From assembly GCA_052379845.1 (NCBI GenBank), contig JBQTCF010000007.1: DNA of 64,000 nucleotides. One strand, given 5' to 3'. This document shows, one piece after another, positions 1 to 7,944 of this stretch. Made by a program: the position numbers and the translations under genes. Source of the stretch: Roseinatronobacter sp052379845. GTDB lineage: Bacteria; Pseudomonadota; Alphaproteobacteria; Rhodobacterales; Rhodobacteraceae. Under the pieces are notes generated by a model, which saw only the letters and a program-made list of their open reading frames with translations, made no database searches and was not told the DNA's origin. Numbering within the stretch: position 1 is the first letter of the stretch; the number at the start of each line of letters is the position of its first letter.

Positions 1-43
1 CAGGCCCGCCTTTTTTGGTGTCTTGCAACTGGTGCAAAAGCTG

Positions 44-220
44 TCACGCCTTGGTTGCGCCGTGATCGGCTGGGCTGGCTGCGTCGCGGAACACGGCGGT
101 AATGCGGTTCCAGCCTTTGCGTATGCCTGCCTGAATATAGGCTGCGCGCATACGGCGCGCATCTTGTTCCAGCCGCGTGACGTCCAGAATGGTCAGTGTT
201 TCATTGGATAGCGGTGTCAT
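44..220 (-). CDS. Small conserved-looking hypothetical protein (58 aa)
   Basis: This short protein has no function I can assign. It is mostly charged and helical, with a Leu-Glu-Gln-Asp-Ala-Arg-Arg-Met-Arg-Ala stretch near residues 16-25 that resembles small Rhodobacterales proteins of the RSP_7527 or DUF1127-like kind; that resemblance is from memory only. The ATG at 220 was chosen over the in-frame TTG at 229 because an AAGG ribosome-binding site lies about ten bases upstream of it. It is transcribed away from edd. No signal peptide or membrane segment is visible. Confidence 0.5.
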   Translation of the reverse strand: MTPLSNETLTILDVTRLEQDARRMRAAYIQAGIRKGWNRITAVFRDAASPADHGATKA

Positions 221-339
221 GTTTTTCAACCTTGATGGATGTATGTCTGTTGCACCGATAAATAGACGCTGCGGCGCAGCATTGCGACCGACAATTCGGA
301 AACGCCGCTATGCAGCGCGTGCATTCCTGCGCAGTGCAC

Positions 340-368
340 TTGTCACGTTAGCGCTAACTGTTTATAGG
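340..368 (+). promoter_or_regulatory. Candidate edd promoter with palindromic operator in the spacer
   Basis: TTGTCA (340-345) and TATAGG (363-368) are separated by 17 bp, a good housekeeping-type promoter. The perfect 12-bp palindrome GTTAGCGCTAAC (347-358) lies between them. An even palindrome with a central CG is typical of LacI-family operators, and this position would block RNA polymerase, so repression of edd is inferred. No LacI-family gene is in the window. Confidence 0.5.
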
Positions 369-424
369 ATGGTGTAACATCGAATATTTGCCCGCGCATC
401 TTGCGCCAGCCTATCGGAGGGATC

Positions 425-2230
425 ATGCCAATCAATTCCGGGATTGAAGCTGTCACAGACAGAATCCGCAACCGCTCGGCTGCGCGTAGGGGGCAATATA
501 TGGACAGAATGCGCGCCGCAGCAGAAGCTGGGCCTGCGCGCGCGCATCTGTCTTGTGGCAATCAGGCCCATGCCTATGCTGCGATGGAAGGGGACAAGGA
601 CACTCTGGCCACAAGCCGCGCGCCCAATCTGGGCATTGTGACGGCCTATAATGACATGCTGTCCGCACATCAGCCATTTCAGGCATATCCCGACATCATA
701 CGCGCCGCCGCGCGTGCAGCGGGCGGCTCGGCCCAGGTGGCAGGCGGCGTGCCCGCAATGTGCGACGGCGTGACCCAAGGGCAGCCCGGCATGGAACTGT
801 CGTTGTTTTCGCGCGACGTGATTGCGCTGTCGGCGGGTGTTGCCATGTCGCATAACTGCTTCGATGCCGCTGTCTGGCTTGGGGTCTGTGACAAGATTGT
901 TCCCGGCCTGATCATCGCGGCCGCGACATTTGGTCATGTGCCTTCGGTGTTCATTCCCGCAGGCCCAATGACCAGCGGTCTGCCCAATGATGAAAAGGCC
1001 AAGGTGCGCCAGAAATTCGCACAAGGCGAAATTGGCCGCGATGCGCTGATGAAGGCCGAAATGGCCAGCTATCACGGGCCGGGCACCTGCACCTTTTATG
1101 GCACGGCCAATACCAATCAGATGCTGATGGAATTCATGGGCTTGCATTTGCCCGGCACCAGTTTCATCAACCCAAACACGCCCTTGCGCGATGCGCTGAC
1201 CGTGGCCGCGACCGAACGCGCGCTGGCCATTACCGCGCTTGGCAATGATTACCGCCCCGCGGCCCAGGTGCTGGATGAACGCGCCTTTGTGAATGGCATT
1301 GTGGGGCTTATGGCCACAGGCGGGTCCACCAATCTGGTGCTGCACCTGCCCGCCATGGCGCGCGCGGCGGGCATTGAGCTGACCTTGCAGGATTTCGCCG
1401 ATATTTCCGACATGGTGCCCCTGATGGCCAAGGTGTATCCCAATGGACTGGCCGATGTGAACCATTTTCACGCTGCTGGCGGGCTGGGCTTTATGATTGG
1501 CGAATTGCTGGATGCGGGGTTGCTGCATGATGATGTATGCACCATCGCAGGCGACGGGCTGGCCCGCTATGCGCAGGAACCCAAATTGCGCGACGGCGTG
1601 CTGGTATGGGAAGACGGGGCCGGGCACAGCCTGAATGACCGCATTCTGCGCCCTGCACGAAACGCCTTCCAGAAATCGGGCGGGTTGAAACAATTGTCGG
1701 GCAATCTGGGGCAGGGGGTTATCAAAACCTCGGCAGTCGACCCCGCGCGCCACGTCATACAGGCCCGCGCCCGCATTTTCCACGACCAAAGCGCAGTCAA
1801 GGCCGCGTTTCAGGCGGGCGAATTTACGCAAGATACGATCGTCGTTGTCCGGTTTCAGGGACCTGCCGCCAATGGCATGCCCGAACTGCATTCGCTGACC
1901 CCCATTCTGGCCGTGTTGCAAGATCGCGGGCTGAAGGTCGCATTGGTCACCGACGGGCGCATGTCAGGGGCCAGCGGCAAGGTGCCCGCAGCCATCCACG
2001 TCGCCCCCGAAGCTGCCAAGGGCGGCCCGCTTGCGCGGCTGAAGGACGGGGATTTGGTGCGCCTTGATGCGCAGGCGGGGCGGTTGGATGTGCTTGAAGA
2101 TGACTTTGATGCGCGCACGCCAGTGGTGGCGGATCTCTCCGCGAATGAATTTGGCATAGGGCGGGAACTTTTCGCAGCCTTCCGTCAGGCCGTGGGCGAT
2201 TCAACCGAAGGTGCCGCTGTCGTGGTCTGA
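425..2230 (+). CDS. edd: Phosphogluconate dehydratase (Entner-Doudoroff)
   Basis: Converts 6-phosphogluconate to 2-keto-3-deoxy-6-phosphogluconate in the cytoplasm. The 601-residue product matches the usual Edd length. IlvD/Edd hallmarks are present: PAMCDGVTQG around Cys113, GVCDKIVPG with Cys155 (iron-sulfur cluster ligands), and the second signature VTDGRMSGASG near residue 508. The ATG at 425 is preferred over an upstream in-frame start at 401 because GGAGG (416-420) sits just before it. No eda or zwf gene is adjacent, so it appears to be a single-gene unit here. It converges with the M48 protease gene. Confidence 0.95.
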   Translation: MPINSGIEAVTDRIRNRSAARRGQYMDRMRAAAEAGPARAHLSCGNQAHAYAAMEGDKDTLATSRAPNLGIVTAYNDMLSAHQPFQAYPDIIRAAARAAGGSAQVAGGVPAMCDGVTQGQPGMELSLFSRDVIALSAGVAMSHNCFDAAVWLGVCDKIVPGLIIAAATFGHVPSVFIPAGPMTSGLPNDEKAKVRQKFAQGEIGRDALMKAEMASYHGPGTCTFYGTANTNQMLMEFMGLHLPGTSFINPNTPLRDALTVAATERALAITALGNDYRPAAQVLDERAFVNGIVGLMATGGSTNLVLHLPAMARAAGIELTLQDFADISDMVPLMAKVYPNGLADVNHFHAAGGLGFMIGELLDAGLLHDDVCTIAGDGLARYAQEPKLRDGVLVWEDGAGHSLNDRILRPARNAFQKSGGLKQLSGNLGQGVIKTSAVDPARHVIQARARIFHDQSAVKAAFQAGEFTQDTIVVVRFQGPAANGMPELHSLTPILAVLQDRGLKVALVTDGRMSGASGKVPAAIHVAPEAAKGGPLARLKDGDLVRLDAQAGRLDVLEDDFDARTPVVADLSANEFGIGRELFAAFRQAVGDSTEGAAVVV

Positions 2231-2283
2231 CCTGTCGGTCGTGACCGAAGGGCGCGCGACTGCGCGTCCCGACGCGCGCCGCA

Positions 2284-2317
2284 GCCCCCTCAATGGGGGC
2301 AAGGGGCGCGCCCCCTT
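2284..2317. terminator. Two adjacent hairpins between convergent genes
   Basis: A stem of GCCCCC (2284-2289) with GGGGGC (2295-2300) is followed at once by AAGGGG...CCCCTT (2301-2317). They lie between edd and the end of the opposing protease gene and reach its stop codon. There is no T-run, so a terminator role is only suggested. Confidence 0.35.
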
Positions 2318-3008
2318 ACCCCTCGGGGGCAATCTTCCAGCGCGCCTCGTTCTCCTCGATGGCGCGAATCCGCTCAGCGGTTTTGGGGTGGCTCATCAAC
2401 CATGCGGGCATGCCACCGCCAACACCCGTCAAGCTGTCCAGCTTGCGAAACAGCTCTTTTTGCGGGCCGGTGCCAATATTGGCCTTCACCAACAGCGCGG
2501 AGGCATAGGCATCGGCCTCGTATTCATCATTGCGGCTCAACTTTGCAGCCAGAACCGACACCAGAAAATTTGCAATCACCACGCCCAACCCGGGCAGGAA
2601 ACGATTGAACACTGTGGCCAGCGCCATGCGTACGGCATTGGTGCCTGAAAAATCAATCATGCGCTTGCGTGAATGGCCCAATGCCACATGCCCCAGCTCA
2701 TGCGCGATCACACTGGCAAGCTCCTCTGCCGTCACCTCGCCTCGCCGGTATTTATTGTAAAATCCGCGCGTAATGAAAATGCGCCCGTCCGGCGCCGCCA
2801 ATCCATTGACAGGATCAATCTCATAGATGTGCACCTTGATCCGCTCCACGCCCACAGCGCGCGCAAAGCGGTCCGTCAGCGCCTTCAGCCGGGCATCCGC
2901 CAGCGGAGTGGACTGCATATCAAGCTCGCGTTTGGTGCGCCAGCTTGAAAACCAATACATCGCCACCCCATAGAGCAGCAGCAAAACAAAAGGGGCAAGT
3001 TTCAACAT
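2316..3008 (-). CDS. M48 family membrane-anchored zinc metalloprotease
   Basis: A 230-residue putative peptidase. Residues 4-22 form an N-terminal membrane anchor. The zinc-binding HELGH motif is at 103-107 within IAHELGHVALGH, and the third ligand is the Glu of DEYEADAYA near 162, both diagnostic for M48 (HtpX/Ste24-like) peptidases. A hydrophobic stretch around 141-155 may contact the membrane. The position of the active site relative to the anchor suggests a membrane quality-control or periplasmic role, but the substrate is unknown. It is a single gene, convergent with edd; the upstream ZIP gene on the same strand ends 39 bases before its start. Confidence 0.88.
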   Translation of the reverse strand: MLKLAPFVLLLLYGVAMYWFSSWRTKRELDMQSTPLADARLKALTDRFARAVGVERIKVHIYEIDPVNGLAAPDGRIFITRGFYNKYRRGEVTAEELASVIAHELGHVALGHSRKRMIDFSGTNAVRMALATVFNRFLPGLGVVIANFLVSVLAAKLSRNDEYEADAYASALLVKANIGTGPQKELFRKLDSLTGVGGGMPAWLMSHPKTAERIRAIEENEARWKIAPEG

Positions 3009-3046
3009 AGCCGGAATATGGGGTGCTTAGGGACGATAGGCAATGG

Positions 3047-3790
3047 TCACCCCCCCACAACAAGGGTCAAACCCATCATCGCGGCAAACGAAAGCGTGAC
3101 AATACCCCCGGTTGTTGCAGGGGTCACGCCTTCGGTCGCCTCCGGCAGTAATTCCGAAAATATCATCCACAACATGGCCCCCGCCGCCAGCCCCAGCCCT
3201 ACGGGCAAGAACGGCTCAAAACTCAGCACAAACAAAAACGCCGGAACCGCCAGCATGGGCTGCGGCATCGATGACAGGATCGCCCAGCCGGCCGCTTTGC
3301 CAATGCTTGCCCCGCGCGGCACCATGATCAACGCAATGGCCAGGCCCTCGGGGACATTATGCAGCGCAATCGCAATCGTGATAAAATCGCCCAGCTCGCG
3401 CCCGCTGCCATAGGCAACCCCGACCCCCACCCCCTCGGCTGCGGAATGCGCAGTCATCACCCCCATGATCAACAGGATCTTCAGCCCATCCGCCCCCTGC
3501 AGGCCCGCAACACCCCGCTCCCCGCTCGCGCTCAGCAGGGTCTTTGCCAGCCAGATCCCCCCCAGCCCCAGCACCAGCCCGACCAGACTGCGCAGACCTG
3601 AAAACCCGAACCCTTCATCAATCAGGCTGAATGTTGCGGCCAGCATCAACCCCGCCGCAATGGCATTGCCATGGGCCAGCGCACGTGGCGTCACATCGCG
3701 CAGCGCCAGCAACGGCAAGGCCCCAAGCCCGGTCGCAACCGCCGTGACGCCGGCCGCAAGGCATACCAGAAGAACTGTGGGATCAAGCAT
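3047..3790 (-). CDS. ZIP family metal transporter
   Basis: A 247-residue inner-membrane protein with about eight hydrophobic segments, expected to move divalent metals such as zinc or iron into the cytoplasm. The ZIP metal-site motifs are visible: TAHSAAEGVGVG and, one helix later, IALHNVPEGLAIAL, with the paired His/Glu residues that bind metal. The start at 3790 (MLDPTVLL) is preferred; the longer reading frame to 3946 adds an unhydrophobic tail with no family resemblance. An Irr-type iron box lies 14-30 bases upstream of this start, so iron-responsive control is likely. Actual metal specificity cannot be read from the sequence. Confidence 0.88.
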   Translation of the reverse strand: MLDPTVLLVCLAAGVTAVATGLGALPLLALRDVTPRALAHGNAIAAGLMLAATFSLIDEGFGFSGLRSLVGLVLGLGGIWLAKTLLSASGERGVAGLQGADGLKILLIMGVMTAHSAAEGVGVGVAYGSGRELGDFITIAIALHNVPEGLAIALIMVPRGASIGKAAGWAILSSMPQPMLAVPAFLFVLSFEPFLPVGLGLAAGAMLWMIFSELLPEATEGVTPATTGGIVTLSFAAMMGLTLVVGG

Positions 3791-3803
3791 CGCATATCTT
3801 GTG

Positions 3804-3820
3804 TTTAGAATAATTCTAAT
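3804..3820 (-). promoter_or_regulatory. Candidate Irr box (iron control element)
   Basis: TTTAGAATAATTCTAAT contains a perfect 7-1-7 palindrome (3805-3819) and matches the alphaproteobacterial Irr-box pattern TTTAGAA-N3-TTCTAAA at all but the last base. It lies 14 bases upstream of the ZIP transporter start codon, where bound Irr could block transcription. Confidence 0.6.
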
Positions 3821-3971
3821 AACCCTAGAGCGATATGATCCCCGTGACAAGCCCCATTGCCGCCGCAGCGCGCCCCCGCCGCATATGCCAGCATTTACAC
3901 ATACACCGTCACATGCCTGTTGCAGGGCTGCGCTAAAAAACGGCATGCGTGATTTGCAGCGTCATAAAGGC

Positions 3972-3999
3972 TTGTCAGGGCGTTGGCGCAAGATATAGT
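3972..3999 (+). promoter_or_regulatory. Candidate sigma-70-type promoter for the HNH gene
   Basis: TTGTCA (3972-3977) and TATAGT (3994-3999) are separated by 16 bp and point toward the HNH endonuclease gene, leaving a leader of roughly 80 bases. The leader carries a GC-rich self-complementary stretch at about 4032-4061, close to the ribosome-binding site. Confidence 0.45.
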
Positions 4000-4086
4000 C
4001 CAGTTTATGGTGTCCGATACAATCGCGCACCACTGCCCCCGCGGGGCGCGCGCGCCCAGGGGGCTGCCAATACGGAGGCGGCACCT

Positions 4087-4671
4087 ATGGATGGTGAATT
4101 CAGAACTGATTTTGTACGCGATCCAGTCGCATTGCGGCATTTTCCGGCACTGGTGCTGAACGCAGATTACAGGCCCCTGTCTTATTATCCCCTGTCGCTG
4201 TGGCCCTGGCAGGACGCCGTAAAGGCGGTGTTTCTGGACCGGGTTGATATTCTTGCAGAATATGATCAGGTTGTGCGCAGCCAGCGCATGGAAATCCGGG
4301 TGCCCTCGGTGGTCGTGCTGCGTGATTTTGTCAAACCCCGAAAACGTGTGGCCTTCACTCGCTTCAACCTGTTTTTACGCGATGAATTCTCATGCCAGTA
4401 TTGTGGCGCGCGCCATGATCTGACCTTTGATCACGTCGTGCCGCGCAAGCTGGGGGGGGTAACAAGCTGGGAAAATGTTGTGGCCGCCTGCGCCCCGTGC
4501 AATCTGGCGAAAGGGTCCAAAACCCTCCGCGCCTCGGGGTTGAAGCTGCGCCAGACCCCCTATCGCCCGGATGCCGAAATGTTGCGCAATCTGGGCCGCC
4601 GTTTCCCCCCGAACCATTTGCACGAAAGCTGGCTGGATTACCTGTATTGGGATACCGAACTCGAAGCCTGA
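4087..4671 (+). CDS. HNH endonuclease family protein
   Basis: A 194-residue protein with a C-terminal HNH/zinc-finger nuclease fold: CQYCG near residue 100, then FDHVVPRKLGG, and the second Cys pair CAPC followed by NLAKGSKT. The Asp-His of FDHV and the Asn/His further on form the metal-binding beta-beta-alpha core. The N-terminal third (LNADYRPLSYYPLSLWPWQ) is a conserved alphaproteobacterial HNH lead region. The start at 4087 has GGAGG at 4074-4078. It stands alone, so no restriction or toxin partner explains its job. A housekeeping DNA-processing role is inferred rather than shown. Confidence 0.85.
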   Translation: MDGEFRTDFVRDPVALRHFPALVLNADYRPLSYYPLSLWPWQDAVKAVFLDRVDILAEYDQVVRSQRMEIRVPSVVVLRDFVKPRKRVAFTRFNLFLRDEFSCQYCGARHDLTFDHVVPRKLGGVTSWENVVAACAPCNLAKGSKTLRASGLKLRQTPYRPDAEMLRNLGRRFPPNHLHESWLDYLYWDTELEA

Positions 4672-4779
4672 TGCCCCCAAGCCGCGCTGCCTTGACGGGC
4701 AGGCCCTGTATGGACAAACTGCACCAGCAATCACCGCATCACGCGCGCCTGCGGAACAGGCTGCCACTGACGCCTTTCC

Positions 4780-4840
4780 TTCATTCTGGCAAAAATATCC
4801 CGGGGGCAAGGCCCGCAGGGCCTTGGGGGCAGAGCCCCCT
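4780..4840 (+). repeat. Dispersed structured repeat, copy A
   Basis: A TTCATTCTGGCAAAAATAT core is followed by two compact hairpins: CAAGGCCC-GCA-GGGCCTTG (4807-4825) and GGGGGC-AGA-GCCCCC (4825-4839). The same architecture with different stem bases occurs in copy B near 50236. It lies in the 207-bp gap between the HNH gene and cobQ. Confidence 0.65.
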
Positions 4841-4878
4841 GAAGATATAAAATATATCCCAAACGAAAGGCGCAACAT

Positions 4879-6327
4879 ATGGGCAATGCAGTCATGGTGC
4901 AGGGGTGTGGGTCCAATGTCGGGAAATCCGTCCTTGTCGCGGGGCTGTGCCGCGCGGCGTTGCGCCGTGGTATTTCCGTGGCCCCGTTCAAACCGCAAAA
5001 CATGTCAAACAATGCTGCTGTCACGCAAGATGGCGGCGAAATCGGGCGCGCGCAGGCCTTGCAGGCGCAGGCTTGCGGACTGGACGCTGTGACCGACATG
5101 AACCCTGTGCTGCTAAAACCCGAAAGCGACACGGGCGCGCAAGTGATTGTGCAGGGCAAACGTATCGCCACAGTCAAGGCGCGCGCCTATGCGGGGTTGA
5201 AACCGCAGCTTATGGGGGCCGTGCTTGACAGTTTCGAACGGTTGAAATCCGCATATGATCTGATCATCGTCGAGGGGGCGGGCAGCCCCGCCGAGATCAA
5301 CCTGCGCGCCCATGATATCGCCAATATGGGGTTCGCGCGCGCCGCCGATGTGCCGGTTCTTCTGGTCGGGGACATTGACCGTGGCGGCGTGATTGCCCAG
5401 ATTGTTGGCACCATGGCGGTTCTGGACGCAGATGATGCCGCAATGGTTGCGGGCTTCATCATCAACAAGTTTCGCGGCGATCCGGGCTTGTTCACGCAAG
5501 GGTATCAGCAAATCGAAGCGCGCAGCGGGTGGCGTGGCTATGGGGTGCTGCCGTGGTTCTCGGATGCTATGTATTTGCCTGCCGAAGATGCGCTGGACCT
5601 TGGGTCTGGCGCTGCGCCGGGTGGGGTCAAGATTGCCTGTCTTGTCTTCTCGCGGATTGCCAATTTCGATGACCTTGACCCGCTGAAGGCCGAACCGGGC
5701 GTTGATCTTGTTATGGTGCGGCCGGGCCAGCCCATTCCGGGCGATGCGCAGCTGGTCATTCTGCCGGGGTCAAAATCCACCTGTGCTGATCTGGCATTTT
5801 TGCGGGCGCAGGGGTGGGATATCGATCTGGCGGCGCATATCCGACGGGGGGGGCATGTGCTGGGCATTTGCGGCGGGTATCAGATGCTGGGCCGGATTCT
5901 GCACGACCCCCAAGGCCTCGAGGGGCAGACAGGTCAGATGCAGGGCCTTGGGTTTTTGGACGTCACGACAGTGATGACCGCAGACAAACGGGTGGAACGG
6001 GTGCAGGCGCTGCAGTATTCAACCGGGCTGGAGGTGGCGGGCTATGAAATACATATCGGGCGGACCACGGGCGCGGATTGCGCGCGGCCTTATGCGCGCA
6101 CGCCCAGTGGCAATGACGGCGCCGTTGACAGCACGGGGCGGATTATGGGCACATATCTGCACGGGCTTTTCGCGTCCGACGGGTTCCGGTCTGCCTTTTT
6201 GGCGCATCTGGGCGCAACGACTTCCGGGTTGAAGCATGCCGCCCTTGTCGAGGAAACGCTGAACGCGCTTGCGGATCATCTTGAAACGCATCTGGACATT
6301 GCGGGCGTGCTATCGCTTGCGCGCTGA
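4879..6327 (+). CDS. cobQ: Cobyric acid synthase (glutamine-hydrolysing)
   Basis: Amidates adenosylcobyrinic a,c-diamide at positions b, d, e and g in cobalamin biosynthesis. The 482-residue product has an N-terminal dethiobiotin-synthetase-like ATPase domain with the P-loop GCGSNVGKSV at 9-18 and PFKPQNMSNN just after. The C-terminal glutamine amidotransferase has the nucleophile Cys331 in LGICGGYQML and catalytic His428 in TYLHGLF. It is isolated from other cob genes in the window, though a cobalamin adenosyltransferase lies near 34.4 kb. A GAAAGG site precedes the ATG. Confidence 0.95.
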   Translation: MGNAVMVQGCGSNVGKSVLVAGLCRAALRRGISVAPFKPQNMSNNAAVTQDGGEIGRAQALQAQACGLDAVTDMNPVLLKPESDTGAQVIVQGKRIATVKARAYAGLKPQLMGAVLDSFERLKSAYDLIIVEGAGSPAEINLRAHDIANMGFARAADVPVLLVGDIDRGGVIAQIVGTMAVLDADDAAMVAGFIINKFRGDPGLFTQGYQQIEARSGWRGYGVLPWFSDAMYLPAEDALDLGSGAAPGGVKIACLVFSRIANFDDLDPLKAEPGVDLVMVRPGQPIPGDAQLVILPGSKSTCADLAFLRAQGWDIDLAAHIRRGGHVLGICGGYQMLGRILHDPQGLEGQTGQMQGLGFLDVTTVMTADKRVERVQALQYSTGLEVAGYEIHIGRTTGADCARPYARTPSGNDGAVDSTGRIMGTYLHGLFASDGFRSAFLAHLGATTSGLKHAALVEETLNALADHLETHLDIAGVLSLAR

Positions 6328-6366
6328 TACGCACCCTCGGACCAGATTTAAGAGTATCCGTCTTGA

Positions 6367-7302
6367 TCAAGCAGTTTTCGGTGTCCATTCGCGGTCTTGT
6401 CGGACGATTGCGTTGGCCAGTTCGATCAGTTTTCGCATGAGGGCCGTCAGAGCAACTTTGGCGGGCTTTCCGGCCTTGATCATGGTCTGATATTTCTGCC
6501 GCAGATCTGGGTTGTGACGAGCGGCGACGAGCGCAGGCATGTAAAGCGCGTCGCGCAGAAACTTTCGCCCGCCTTGGATGAATGCTTTACCCAGCCACTG
6601 ACCGGATTGTCGTGTCATCGGCGCGAGGCCCGCGAGACTGGCGATTTGCTTGCGGTCCATGGTGCCGATTTCCGGGCACTCGATCAGGATCGCGACAGCT
6701 GTGATCCGCCCCAGTCCGGGAATCGAACATAGAATGTTGAGGGCGCGCGCGCGTTTTGGGCACTCCTTCAAGAGCGAGAGCAGCGCGCTTTCCAACTCGG
6801 TGATCTGACGTTTGACTTGCGCGATCCGCGCTTTGGTCTGACGCTTGGTCAAGGCGATGGTCTGCGTCTTTAGCCGGTTCAAGAGGCGCGTGCGCTCCTT
6901 GATCAGGGCCGTGCGCGCGACCTGCAACTCCTTGAGCTTGGGTTGATTTTTATCGCCAACCCCATCCGGCAAAAGATCGAGCGCCGCTCCCATCATGGCG
7001 AGGGCGCGGGCATCAACGGCATCGGTCTTTGCCCGTGTCCCACGCGCCTGCGCGAAGCGGCGCGCCTGTAGCGGGTTCACCTTCACCAACGGCAGAACAC
7101 CTGCAAAGCTGCGTTCGAGAGCCGCGTGGTAAGCCCCAGTCGCCTCGTAGACCACCAGGTCCGGCATGTGCGCCCCGATCCAGCGCCGCAGCGCGCGCTG
7201 GCCTGCGGCGGAGTTTGCGAATTGCGCAGCCGCGCCGGTGCTCAGGCGATGCACATCGAGCGTGTCTTTCGAGATGTCAATTCCGATGGTATCATTTGTC
7301 AT
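6367..7302 (-). mobile_element. IS110-family transposase (DEDD recombinase)
   Basis: A 311-residue intact transposase. The N-terminal RuvC-like domain has Asp9 in GIDISKD, Glu53 in YEATGAY, and Asp94/Asp97 in TDAVDARALA. A coiled-coil linker spans about 120-180. The C-terminal Tnp20 domain has a helix-hairpin-helix SIPGLGRITA and LAGLAPMTRQSG with the nucleophilic Ser233. The element lies between cobQ and a flagellar gene. IS110 elements lack clear terminal inverted repeats, so exact ends cannot be set by eye. The upstream non-coding flank (7303 to about 7500) is where an IS110-group bridge RNA would be encoded. No frameshift is seen, so it may be active. Confidence 0.92.
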
Positions 7303-7434
7303 CTTCGCATGTCCTCTGCTTGTCGTAGAGGGCTCCAGTGCCGCTCTGTATCCGTTCAGGCCTCAGGCGAAGACGATGGCTGATCACACTCTAAAACGGT
7401 CCCTCACGACCAAGCCCGTGACGATCCAGCCACC

Positions 7435-7480
7435 GCCCCAGCACGCCATAAATGGCGTGGCGTGCTGGGGCTCTCTTTTC
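7435..7480 (+). terminator. Perfect 14-bp hairpin with T-rich tail near the IS110 end
   Basis: GCCCCAGCACGCCA (7435-7448) pairs perfectly with TGGCGTGCTGGGGC (7458-7471) across a 9-base loop and is followed by TCTCTTTTC. Read on the plus strand it has the form of an intrinsic terminator. Read on the minus strand it lies about 130-170 bases upstream of the transposase start, where a structured bridge RNA would sit. Both readings are possible. Confidence 0.5.
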
Positions 7481-7511
7481 GCATAAGAGCCGGGATCAGC
7501 ATAAGACAAGC

Positions 7512-7613
7512 AGGTTGCGCAAAAGTGGGAACCGGTTTTATGCAAAAAGACATGCGACACCATAAGGTGTGAGTGGGTCGCGTGAATGCGAATGAACGCC
7601 AAACGCGCTAACG
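7512..7613. repeat. Dispersed repeat (GCGCAAAAGTGG family), copy 1
   Basis: This stretch shares about four fifths of its bases with 24105-24214, including GCGCAAAAGTGG, AAAAAGACATGCGACACC and GCGAATGAACGC. It begins about 40 bp beyond the hairpin at the IS110 flank. Confidence 0.7.
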
Positions 7614-7944
7614 TGCCGATTTCGCCTGTCTTGGGCGCATGCCGGACCGTGATCCCTCTTTTAATGTGCAGAAACAGCCAGCAAGCGGCACGTCATTCAG
7701 CCATTTGTGTATCCCTTAGCGTTCATGCGCCACGCCAAACCTTTGGGATCGCGTGTTTGCGCGCAAAGCCGTGTCCCAGTTCTGCGCAATACGCTATATA
7801 TGCGCCCGAACCGCCTGAACACAGGTGGTGACAGTCATGTCGCAACAACCAGCCCGCCCCAGCTTGGCAATACCACATAGGCCTGCGCTGGGGTGCGGGG
7901 GTAGGGTCGATCCGGCTGCAGCATCCTTCAGAATGGCACGCTGC

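Larger units (their letters stand above)
7303..7944. other. 642-bp non-coding stretch right of the IS110 transposase
   Basis: The first 200 bp are probably the non-coding end of the IS element and contain a perfect 14-bp hairpin (7435-7471). A dispersed alphaproteobacterial repeat follows (about 7512-7613). From 7614 to 7944 I see no convincing gene: the open frames there lack ribosome-binding sites and family resemblance. This last part lies downstream of the minus-strand exported-protein gene. Confidence 0.5.

Noticed and set aside
362..1921. Long open frame on the minus strand opposite edd (519 codons)
   Set aside because: It mirrors the codon pattern of edd, has no ribosome-binding site and no family resemblance; edd is certain.
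7586..7831. Small plus-strand gene in the gap right of the IS element
   Set aside because: It begins inside a dispersed repeat and lacks a ribosome-binding site or conserved pattern.
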